Assembly (NCBI RefSeq): GCF_020379485.1
Contig: NC_063434.1
Coordinates: 29,211,401 to 29,275,400 of the forward strand
Direction: 5' to 3'
Length of the DNA stretch: 64,000 nucleotides
From: Brassica napus
Taxonomy: Eukaryota > Streptophyta > Magnoliopsida > Brassicales > Brassicaceae
In this document: positions 21,370-32,200 of the stretch, in pieces
How the letters are laid out: the number at the start of each line of letters is the position of its first letter
How positions within the stretch are numbered: the stretch's first letter is position 1
Made by a program: the position numbers and the translations under genes
Notes under the pieces: model-generated
The model's input: only the letters and a program-made list of their open reading frames with translations
What the model was told of the DNA's origin: nothing
The model's database searches: none

Positions 21370-24300
21370 ATGCCGGATTTATCGCCGGCTAAACTAGACA
21401 GGGCTTCTTCTTCTTCTTCTTCAAGTTCCGACCGTGCTTCAGTGAAAATTGAGGAGATTGAAGGCGGTGGTTGTAGTGCCGTCGTTAATGGCTCTGAAGA
21501 AGTAGAGAGCAAACGGGATCCTCCTGTTGCCTCCATTGCCGACAACGCTGTGTCTGAATCTTCAGGTATTGTTTATTTATCTTAGTTTAGGCTAAAGGGC
21601 GATCCTTTATCAGATTTGGATCCATTCCCTTCTGGTTGGTGTGTGTGTTTTCAGGTGGTGGCAATAAAAGCTTTTCACGAGTATGGTCAATGCCAGTGGA
21701 GAGTTCTTCGAGTAGCGATATGGCTGAATCATCATCATCATCATTATCATCACCATCATCGTCGAAGCCTAAGTTAGTTAAATCAATGTCTGAGAGGCAG
21801 CAGATTCTTGCCGAGGATGCCGCTAAGATTTTCGATGACACAATCTCTGCAGGGAAGAAGGTACAACCGTATATTTTAAATGTCTGTATTTTGAATTACC
21901 TTTTTTTTTTTTAATGTTTGTATTTTTTGCAGCTAAAATTGTTGAACCGTATAGCTACTGTGAAACATGATGGGACAGTTGAGTTTGAAGTTCCAGCAGA
22001 TGCTATCCCACAACCTATCCCTGTAGACCGTGAAGTAGAATCATCCAGAAACGGTGTTTGTCCTGATGAGTCCATTGAGGATCTTCAGTACATCCCTCCT
22101 ATGCAGATTGTGATGCTGATCGTTGGAACACGCGGAGACGTTCAGCCTTTCGTTGCAATAGCCAAACGCCTTCAGGTTGGTGTTGGTGTTGTGAACTCTT
22201 GTGAGTTCAGTGGAGTTGCATTATATGTATCTTCATTCTTTTTTTTCTTTCATGTTCTTGAGATTAATGTAGAATGTTTGAAAATGCAGGAGTATGGGCA
22301 TAGAGTGAGACTTGCAACTCATGCAAATTTTAAAGAGTTTGTTTTGACTGCTGGATTGGAGTTTTATCCTTTAGGTGGAGATCCAAAAGTGCTAGCTGAA
22401 TGTATGTTATCTACCAAAACAGTCCCCACTCTCTCTTCATATGTAGTGTTAATTCTCGAAGTGTGCACTAGTAAAAGGTCATATAGGATTAGGATGTTTT
22501 ACTAAAGAGAAAAGTTAATCGGGTTTTGAGGCTAGTATAAATACGGGTTTAAAAGATTGTAAATTTATTCATTCACAATGGGTATTTGCCTCAATTCGTT
22601 TTCCTCTCTTTAAGTTATTTGATTTCTTCTAAAGTTAATTAGCTTTTGTTCACAACATGTAGCTTTAAACGGTTATCAGCAATTCACTGGTTTCTTTATT
22701 ATGTTGTGTGTAGATATGGTTAAGAACAAAGGTTTTTTGCCATCAGGCCCTTCAGAGATTCAAATCCAACGAAAACAAATGAAGGACATCATAAATTCTC
22801 TACTTCCAGCATGTAAAGAGCCTGATCCAGATTCTGGGAACTCCTTTAAAGCTGATGCCATCATCGCCAACCCTCCAGCATATGGTTAATTTACTTTCAG
22901 AAACTCTTGAATTACTGACTACTTTTTTAACATCTGCAATGCCATAACTAACTTTGGGACTGGCCATTTCAGGACATACTCATGTGGCAGAGGCACTGAG
23001 GATACCGATTCATGTGTTTTTCACCATGCCATGGACGTAAGTCTTGTATTAGCAACAGATTCTGGCTGAAATGAATGTTAATTTGTTGTTGTTGTGAATT
23101 ATTCACTATCTTTCAGGCCAACTAGTGAGTTTCCACACCCTTTGTCACGTGTCAAACAACCAGCAGGATACAGAGTGAGACTTGTTTACTCTCTGATTGG
23201 TTTGCTATAAAACTTAACTTCTTCTTTTGACATTGTCTCAATTAAATTTCAGCTTTCTTATCATATCGTTGATTCATTGATCTGGCTTGGAATAAGGGAC
23301 ATGATAAAGGACCTAAGGAAAAAGAAACTGAAGCTGCGTCCTGTTTCATATCTAAGTGGAACACAAGGCTCTGGCTCTAATATTCCACATGGATATATGT
23401 GGAGTCCTAATCTAGTCCCAAAGCCAAAAGGTAGTATAACTCATGAGCTTACTGATGAAATGATTATGTTTATTTATGTTTCTATGAATAGCAAGTTTAG
23501 TTTCATTACTTCTCAACTTTTTTTCAGACTGGGGGCCACAAATTGATGTAGTGGGATTTTGCTTCCTTGATCTTGCGTCAAACTATGAACCTCCTGCTGA
23601 GCTTGTGGAATGGCTAGAAGCTGGTGACAAACCTATTTATATCGGCTTTGGTAGTCTTGTGAGTTTTTTTTTCACTCAAACATTTATCTAAGGCTGTGTA
23701 ATTAACTTATCTTGTGAGAAATTGAAAAATAATGTATCTATCTTTTTGTGTTTATTTGTGGTGAAAGCCTGTCCAAGAACCAGAGAAAATGACTGAGATC
23801 ATTGTGGAAGCACTTGAAAGAACTAAACAGAGAGGAATCATCAACAAAGGCTGGGGTGGCCTTGGAAACTGTATGTCTACCATTTCTATTGGATGCTTGC
23901 TTGTTTTTTATATTATTTACAATATATATGGTTGATGTGGCTTTAATACAGTGAAAGAACCCAAGGACTTCGTTTACTTGTTGGATAATGTCCCACATGA
24001 CTGGTTATTCCCAAGATGCAAGGCAGTGGTATGCCCTATAATAATCTGCCACTCCTCTTAGATTAGTCTCTGAACATGTCTCAAACTGTTACTCTTCTGC
24101 TTTCAGGTTCATCATGGTGGTGCTGGAACAACGGCTGCAGGTCTTAAAGCAGCGGTAAGTTTAATTTGAGTGGAAGCTAAAAAATAGTATGCTTCTTGAG
24201 ATGGGACTTTAGTAGTTAATAAGTGTTTTTTCTTTTGTCTTAAACACACAGTGCCCAACAACTATTGTGCCTTTCTTTGGAGACCAACCTTTTTGGGGAG

Positions 24301-24666
24301 AACGAGTGCACGCTAGAGGAGTAGGGCCTGCACCAATTCCAGTGGACGAGTTCTCACTTCATAAGCTTGAAGATGCCATAAATTTTATGCTAGACGAGAA
24401 GGTGAATTAGTATACTTTGAGAATATTTAAATGATCATGGCAATGCCATTGGCCATTGGGTTTGTAAATGACACTGAGCATTTGATTGGGAGCAGGTGAA
24501 GAGCAGTGCGGAGACGTTAGCAAAGGAGATGAAGGACGAGGATGGTGTGGCTGGAGCTGTGAAGGCCTTCTTCAAACATCTTCCGAGTACGCAACCGATT
24601 TCTCCTGATCAGATCCCTGAACCGTCAGGATTACTCTCTTTCAGAAGATGGTTTGCCTGTTCGTAA
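21370..24666 (+). CDS. UGT80A2: Sterol 3-beta-glucosyltransferase (UGT80A2-like)
   Basis: Transfers glucose from UDP-glucose to the 3-hydroxyl of membrane sterols to make steryl glucosides. Fourteen exons join in frame to 635 residues: 21370-21565, 21655-21860, 21933-22175, 22290-22401, 22714-22884, 22973-23036, 23117-23174, 23253-23430, 23528-23658, 23768-23870, 23952-24028, 24107-24154, 24252-24401, 24496-24666. The N-terminal ~130 residues are Ser-rich and of low complexity, as in plant UGT80 enzymes. The GT-B fold begins with IVMLIVGTRGDVQPFVAIAK, the glycosyltransferase family 28 N-terminal signature. The donor-site region includes NVPHDWLFPRCKAV, then VHHGGAGTTAAGLKA and FFGDQPFWGERV, the sterol-GT form of the PSPG-like box. 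It corresponds to Arabidopsis At3g07020. It is the last long gene before the satellite. Confidence 0.94.
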
Positions 24667-25419
24667 CTTTCTTGCTCTCCAAGAATCTCGTGTCTTCTCT
24701 TGTGCATTGACACCTCTTGTATGCATGTGTTCTCTTCTTGTTCTTTGGTTTTGCAACAACTCACTTAGGCAAAATATATATTGTTTGTTTAACTACTTGG
24801 GAGTTTAATGTTTAGGTGATGCATATAGTTTTTGGCTTGTCATGAACAACAAGAAAATGAAAACAAAGCTGTTTATGTTTTGTGGGTTCGAATTTTAATA
24901 TCATATGACACATGTGTCTCAGTGTTTTCATTTTCTGATGTTGAAAATACATATCTTTTCTTAAGAAAAAAGAACAATGATTGCTCGCTTATCGAACACT
25001 GATTAGTTGATCATTGCATGACTATAACATTGTTATTTATTAGCGGTTAATTGTGTGATCTAACTTTGTAATGAGCATAAGGTATAGTGGTCACATGGGG
25101 GAAGTGAATGTGCTTGAGGATCTAAAAATCATCCAGACAATATGATATACTATATTATATTTTCAAATCAGCATCTTAATAACTGGGTGAGAGGAAAAGA
25201 TGTCATTCTGCTATCTATTAACGAAAACTTTAATATTTGTGCAGAACGTTGATTAAGTTGTGCTAACTATTGATGAAGACTTCAATATTTGTGTGATACG
25301 TAATTGATAAAGTTGTGTTGTCTTCAATATTTTATGGTTCTTGCTAAGAAAGCCTATCTAGAAGAAAACATACAAGGTGGTCTTGTGATGTTTTCTCTCT
25401 GGGGTAAACTCTTTTACAG
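24667..25419. other. UGT80A2 3' region and intergenic DNA
   Basis: Contains the likely 3' UTR to about 24830, then AT-rich spacer. Near 25215-25330 a phrase of the type AACGAAAACTTTAATATTTGTG...GATAAAGTTGTG recurs with changes, an imperfect local duplication. No gene seen. Confidence 0.4.
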
Positions 25420-25599
25420 TTTCAAAACAGAAACTTCAGCTCTGAAAAAATGAAACAAAGATTCCAAATCCTGAAGTAATCAATCACTTTCACCGATGTA
25501 GAGAGGCTTGGAAAACATATTGGCTGTCTTTTGAGCCACATCTTCAAGACTTGGAATCTTGTTTTCATTATTTTGAGAACTGAAGTTTCTGTTTTGAAA
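25420..25599. repeat. Long near-perfect hairpin (inverted repeat)
   Basis: The left arm 25420-25476 starts TTTCAAAACAGAAACTTCAG. The right arm 25542-25599 is its complement over about 57 bp with roughly eight mismatches and one or two single-base indels. The loop is about 65 bp. A transcript from either strand would fold into a long stem, as in young MIRNA loci or siRNA-producing hairpins. It could equally be a small foldback transposon. No target or expression evidence is available here. Confidence 0.65.
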
Positions 25600-25608
25600 T
25601 ATGACCGC

Positions 25609-25679
25609 ATGCATTTTCGTGTTTTTTTAATCTCTTATGATTCATGCATTTTCGTGTTTTTTTTAATCTCTTATGATTC
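25609..25679. repeat. Two-copy 35-36 bp tandem duplication
   Basis: 25609-25643 and 25644-25679 are the same unit beginning ATGCATTTTCGTG and ending CTTATGATTC, differing by one T in a T run. Confidence 0.85.
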
Positions 25680-26516
25680 ATTTAATGAATGTTATTGTTC
25701 ATTTTGTAGGCTATTACATTTTGGGAGCACCTACTAAAAATTCTACCTAATACATAAATTAAGTTTCTTAACCTTTTTGAATGAATCTTAATTTATTTTG
25801 TTTTCTTCTTTCATTTTCATGTTAAAGAGTTCTCAATTGCTCTTTATATTTTAGCTGTCAAAATAAGTTCTAAAGAAACTTAGTCTTTTTACGCCTAATA
25901 AAGAAAATTATTCCCTTTCATGATAATAGCTAGTACATTTATTTTTCACAAATTTAATTTCATTGTTATACTGTTTTATGCCACAAAAAAGAATCTTGGA
26001 TAAAAACAAATACAAAAAATGAACCACTTCAATTACGTTTCTAAATATAAAACTAGGTAAGATGAGGTTAAATTGATATTTTGACTAAAATTGGATGTAA
26101 TGGAGGAGAAATAAGAACATTACCGGTGACGGTGGCCAAACATGCCTATTTAGTTTACCACTGTGCATTGATGCCACTATACAATATAGGCTAAAACACT
26201 ATCCACCATCGCACACCCAATTAATTAAATCATTATTTATGTCTTAATATTTGTTTTTTCTTAAACTTAAATTTTAGTTACGAAATTAACTGAAAATAGT
26301 AGATGTAAATTCAGATGTGTCCAAATTTTTGAAGAGAAAGATCGGTGATACGATATCTTTCTTATTCACAAGGTGAGATCTGATAAAGGTACGGTTTCTG
26401 AGTTTTGAAAAAGACGATCAAAAGTGTAAAAGGAGAGAAAAAAATTGCTTGCATATTATCAAGGCGACGATATTTATTATTAAGAATGTTTCAAAACATT
26501 TAGACATGCAATAATG
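25680..26516. other. Intergenic DNA
   Basis: AT-rich spacer and likely 3' flank of the minus-strand defensin-like gene. No ORF or RNA gene that I can support. Confidence 0.35.
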
Positions 26517-26836
26517 TTAGTTATGGAGTTTAGGAATGCAACAACACATATCAGGTTGATTCCAACCAACGCATTCGCCTGCCAGATATCCTCTTTTTTT
26601 GCAGTCGACCTTACAGTTGTAAAACTCACATGGTCCAAGACATTTCATTGCTTCTACTTTTTCTACATTTCATTCAAAAAAAAAAAGAACTATGATAACA
26701 GAATATTAATATTTTCACAATTTGTTATTAGAAAAGACAAAACGTGCAGTTTATAAACGGACCAACCTGGAACCAAGAGAACGATGAAGATTGAAGAAAT
26801 TACGAGAAAGCTCATGAATCCAATCGTGTAATTCAT
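26517..26836 (-). CDS. Defensin-like cysteine-rich secreted peptide (LCR43-like)
   Basis: Two exons on the minus strand, 26836-26767 and 26662-26517, join in frame to a 71-residue precursor. Exon 1 codes a hydrophobic signal peptide (FMSFLVISSIFIVLLVP) and ends after the first base of a Glu codon, before a GT donor. Exon 2 follows a TAG acceptor and codes the mature peptide. Eight Cys lie at residues 31, 35, 40, 44, 54, 63, 64 and 65 (C-x3-C-x4-C-x3-C-x9-C-x8-CCC). The signal exon plus mature-peptide exon is the standard layout of plant DEFL/LCR genes. Arabidopsis has LCR43 (At3g07005, from memory) at this place beyond UGT80A2, so orthology is likely. Roles in pollen-pistil signalling or defence are known for the family; none is shown for this gene. 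Confidence 0.82.
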
Positions 26837-27676
26837 GTTTAAAGAGTATTGTCAATGTATCACTTTTGCCTATGTCTCGAAATCTATTTTATAGTTGTGC
26901 TAAGGATATGTTGTTTTGAGATATCTTTAATCATACTATACAAATTCAAAACAGAAATTGATTTGACTCTGAATATATTCAAAGTCAAAGCAGAAATTGT
27001 ATTAACTTCCATTGACTAGCACATTCCAAATATATTGTTGCCAATCCTGTAGATATGTTTTTGTGTGTTTCTTTGACACATTACCAAATTGAAAATGTAT
27101 TAATATTCACTGACTAATACATTTCAGTTACTTTACTGCCAAATGTCAATCTAAGGAGATTTTGATTTGATCAATCATTTAATACATACAATACGTACTT
27201 AAAGCTTGCCATGATAAAATCATACTTATTCTTTTTTCAATAATTGTCATTTTGATATTTTTTGTAACACAAAGAATGTCACTTTAGAATTCATATACAA
27301 TTTATATCAATTTTAACATTAATATTCACTCCAACATGTTTGATCTTATAAAGATGTTTATTTATCTCAAATATTATTGGTTAAATAAATGTAATTATCA
27401 AAAATATAAGATTTTTAATTATTTTCTTAATTTTTAGGAAAAAATTCAAAATAACATTTTTGTAAGACATGAAGTATAAAACCTACTTGTAACAAAACCT
27501 CTTGTTCTTTAGTGCACTTCAACCATAATAATCTACAATATTAAAAGAAAAGAACGATGAGCACCATTATTATTGCTAATAAAAAAGCGCATGTGATTTT
27601 GTTTTTGAACATGAATTACAAATATCTAACCACTTTCTTGCCATTGCTTCGAATAAATATCATGTTTACTTACAAA
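26837..27676. other. Promoter of the defensin-like gene and AT-rich intergenic DNA
   Basis: Contains a weak imperfect duplication (about 27000-27050 and 27105-27150; GTATTAAyw...TGACTAryACATT). A 66-codon open frame starting at 27557 runs into the Helitron and is not a convincing gene. Confidence 0.35.
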
Positions 27677-28721
27677 CTAGGTGTTTTGTCCGCATGTGCG
27701 GGCATAATCGTTTTACTAATAATTATTAATATATGTAATATAATTTTAAAATCATGATAATTTATAATTACATATCAAATACTCCACAAAATAAAGTACA
27801 GTAAGAATGTGAACTTTTGGTCTCCTTAATCTGCTTTGTATTTTTGAACCAGAAACATATATTAAATTACCAAAAAAAATACTAAAATACACACAATCCA
27901 AGTAAGAACAAAATAAATAAAAATTAAATAAAAACTAAAGTTCGATGATAATTTAGAAGAAAACTTAAAAAAACAAAATTTGAGATAATGATAATATTTC
28001 ATTGGTTTACTTGATCAATATATACATTAACTTATCTTAATATTCCATAAGTTTACTTTTAATAAAAGAAGCAATATATATGATAGTTTTATTATTAAAG
28101 TTAATTTATGGTTAATTACATAATGATAAATCTAATTATTCATTAAGAATATATCTACTTTAGCCGTTTTAGAAACTAAACCATTAAGCACATGTTCATA
28201 ACATGATTACATAGGCAACTCTCTAAACTTAATATCAAAGTATATTTTTTTATAGATTAAACAGTAATAAAACATACACGTAAAATAACTATTGGAAAAA
28301 ATCAGAATACCTAATTCATAATTCAAAAACTCCATATAACAAAACCGATTTTCTCCTAGTATTTCAAACTCAAAATAAGAATTGGTCATAACTTGTTTAA
28401 AATAATTATAATTGTAATTCCAATTAGAAATTTTGAAATTGTTATGTTATTTAAATTAATAAATTAGTGATTTAAGCTAAATCCTAGTAAGATTGTTGGG
28501 AAAGTTAAAATAATTATAATCATAATTCCAATTAGAAAATTTGAAATATTTTATTATTTAAATTAATAAATTAATTAAAATCGAAATATTTATATTATCT
28601 AAATTAATAAATTGATAATTTAATCTAAAAACTACTAAGAATATGAAAAATAAGCAAAATTAGCAAAAATAATGGAGAATGCGACAAATCAGCAAAATCA
28701 TTTCATAAATAATAGTATAGA
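27677..28721 (-). mobile_element. Non-autonomous Helitron
   Basis: Read on the minus strand, the element starts TCTATACTATTATTTATG (from 28721) and ends CTAG at 27677, preceded about 10 bp upstream by an imperfect GC hairpin (GCCCGCACATGCGGAC). The host bases are A before the 5' end and T after the 3' end. This 5'-TC, hairpin, CTRR-3', A/T insertion pattern is that of Helitrons, and no target duplication is expected. The 1,045-bp interior is AT-rich without Rep/helicase coding. Confidence 0.75.
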
Positions 28722-29248
28722 TATCTACATCTTCCTTCATAAAAGGTAAGCAAAAAACTGTGGAACAATTATTGTACATTTTACATTAGCCTTGACTTTA
28801 AGTGGCATTAACATTCCGTTGTTAGAACAATTTAAGATCTGTTTGGACTTGGATTATATGTGTTTCAGAAAATAAAAAAAACAACCAAAAATTTAGTTAA
28901 GTGAATTATATGTGTACTATAATAAAGAAGAAAGTTAATTAAGTGAATCAGTTACAAAACCAAAAAAGTATAATAAAAAAACCAGAGTACGGTTCGTTTG
29001 AGAAATTCTATCTAATTTTGTTTTTGAACTTGTTCTTTAGAATTAATTTTTAAAAAGTTACATTTGTTCTTTAGTTCTCAACTGGATGTTTTTGTAACTA
29101 GATCTAATTTTTACACTTTGTACAAGTTAGTTTTTAGAATATAATAATCAATTGATTCATGATCTAACTCATGTGGATCTTCTTTTACTTCTGGCTATTT
29201 TTTAGTGATGAGAGTGTACTATTTGTAGACCATATATTTCTTAGTTTA
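28722..29248. other. AT-rich DNA between the Helitron and the satellite
   Basis: No gene. From about 29220 the sequence begins to resemble the satellite monomer (TAGACCATATATTTCTTAGTTTAAGTAG-like), so the array border is gradual. Confidence 0.4.
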
Positions 29249-32200
29249 AGTAGTATATAAAATTAATTAAATTTAATTTTTTTATTACTATAGTGATGTC
29301 TATGTACCATGAAAGAGAGGTTAGCATACAAGAATATAAACGTATAATATGGTTAAAATTTTTTAAACAACATTAAAGAGTGTAAACTTTATTATATAGA
29401 GTATTTACCGAAAAACTCAGTTTTGTAGGGGTTAATCTTCATATTTTTAAACAAAATTCAATAAATTTGACAATTTTTTTATTGCATAGTTGCATCCTTA
29501 ACAGACATATAATGATGGTCAAAGAAGTTTGAAATGTATGTTGCGTCCGTTTCTCTAGAGAATATATATTTTATAGTGTTTAGTCCACTAATTTAAGTAG
29601 TATATAAAATTAATTAAATTACATTTTTTATAGCTATAGTGATGTCTATGTACCATGAAAGAGAGTTTAGCATACATTAATAAAAATGTATAATGTGGTT
29701 AGAAATTTTTAAACAACATTAAAGAGTGTAAACTTCATTTTATAGAACAATTACCGAAAAACTCAATTTTGTAGGGGTTAACCTTCAGATTTTTAAATAA
29801 ATTCAAAAAATTTGACAATCTTTTTCTATTGCGTAGTTTCATCCTTAACAGACATATGATGATGGTCAAAGAGGTTTGAAGTGTATGTTGTGTCAGTTTC
29901 TCTAGAGAATATATATTTTATAGTCTTTAGTCCACTGATTTAAGTAGTATATAAAATTTATTAAACTAATTTTTTAAACTATAGTGATGTCTATGTAGCA
30001 TGAAAGAGAGTTTAGCATACATTAATATAATTGTACAATGTGGTTAGAAATTAAAAAAAAACATTAAAGACCGTAAACTTCATTATATAGCGCATTGACC
30101 GAAAAACTCAATTTTGTTAACCTTCAGATTTTGAAAACAATTCAAAAAAATTGACAATCTTTTTTTGTTGCATCCTTAACAGAGATATGATGATGGTCAA
30201 AGAGGTTTGAAATGTATGTTGTGTCCGTTTCTCTAGAGAATATATATTTTACTATGTTTAGTCCACTGATTTAAAAAAGTATATAAAACTTATTAAATTA
30301 AATTTTTAAAAACTATAGTGATGTCTATGTACCATGAAAAAGAGTTTAGCATACATTAAGACACATTTATAATGTGGTTAGAAATTTTGAAACAACATTA
30401 AAGAGAGTAAACTTCATTATATAGAGCATTTATCGAAAAACTCAATCTTGTAGGAGTTAACCTTCAGATTTTCATAAAAATATCAAAATAATTTGACAAT
30501 CTTTTTTTATTACATAGTTGCATCCTTAACAGATATATGATGATGGTCAAAGAGGTTTGAAACATATGTTGTGTCTGTTTCTCTATAGAATATATATTTT
30601 ATAGTGTTTAGTCCACTAATTTAAGTAGTATGTAAAATTTATTAAATTAAAATTTTAAATTATATTGTGATGTCTTTGTACCATGAAATAGAGTTTAGCA
30701 TACATTAAGACTCATTTATAATATGGTTAGAAATTTTTAAACAACATTAAAGAGTGTTAACTTCATTATATAGAGCATTTACCCAAAAAAAACTCAATTT
30801 TGTAGGGGTTAACCTTCAGAATTTTGAAAAAAATTCAAACATTTTGACAATCTTTTTTTATTGCATAGTTGCATCCTTAACAGATATATGATGATGGTCA
30901 AAGAGGTTTGAAATGTATGTTGTGTCCGTTTCTCTAGAAAATATATATTTTATAGTGTTTAATCCACTGATTTAAAAAAGTATATAAAATTTATTAAATT
31001 AAATTTTTGAAAAACTATAGTGATGTCTATGTAAATGAAAGAGAGTTTAGCATATATAGACACATTTATAATTTGGTTAGAAATTTTGAAACAACATTAA
31101 AGAGTGTAAACTTCATTACATAGAGCATTTATCAAAAAACTCAATTTTGTAGGGGTTAACCTTCAGATTTTCATAAAAAATTTAAAAAATTTGACAATTT
31201 TTTTTATTGCATATTTTCATCCTTAACAGATATATGATGATGCCAAAGAGGTTTGAAACATATGTTGTGTCTGTTTCTCTAGAGAGTATATATTTAATAG
31301 TGTTTAGTCCACTGATTTAAGTAGTATGTAAAATTTATTAAATTAAAATTTTAAAATCTATAGTGATGTCTTTGTACCATGAAAGAGAGTTTAGCATACA
31401 TTAAAACTCATTTATAATATGGTTAGAAATTTTTAAACAACATTAAAGAGTGTAAAATTCATTATATAGAGCCTTTATCGAAAAATTCAATTTTGTAGGG
31501 GTTAGTTAACCTTCAGATTTTGAAAAAAAATTCAAAAAATTTGATAATATTTCTTATTGCATAGTTGCATCCTTAACAGACATATGATTATGGTCAAAGT
31601 TGTTTGAAATGTATGTTGTGTCCATTTTTCTAGAGAATATATATTTTATAGTGTTATTATATAGTATATAAAATTTATGAAATTAAAATTTTAAAATCTA
31701 TAGTGATGTCTATGTACCATGAAAGAGAGTTTAGCATACATTAAGGCCTATTTATAGTGTGGTTAGAAATTTTTAAACAACACTAAAGAGTGTAAACTTC
31801 ATTATATAAAGCATTTACCAAAAAACTCAATATTGTAGGGGTTAACCTTTAGATTTTGAAATAATTCAAAATAATTTGACAATATTTTTTTATTGCATAG
31901 TTGCATCCTTAACATACATATAATGCTGGTCAAAGACGTTTGAAATGTATGTTGTGTCCGTTTCTCTAGAGAACATATATTTTATAGTGTTTAGTTCAGT
32001 GATTTAAGTAGTATGTAAAATTTATAAAATTAATTTTTTTAAAACTATAGTGATGTGTATGTACCATGAAAGAGATTTTAACATAAATTAATATAGTTGT
32101 ATAATGTGGTTAGAAATTTTGAAACAACATTAAAGAGTGTAAACTTCATTATATAGAGCATTTATCGAAAAACTCAATTTTGTAAGGGTTAACCTTCAGA

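Noticed and set aside
26514..26756. 80-codon plus-strand open frame
   Set aside because: It is the opposite strand of the defensin-like exon; the minus strand explains the Cys codons, splice sites and signal peptide.
27557..27757. 66-codon plus-strand open frame with hydrophobic stretches
   Set aside because: It crosses the Helitron border at 27677, so its second half is transposon sequence; no homology recognised.
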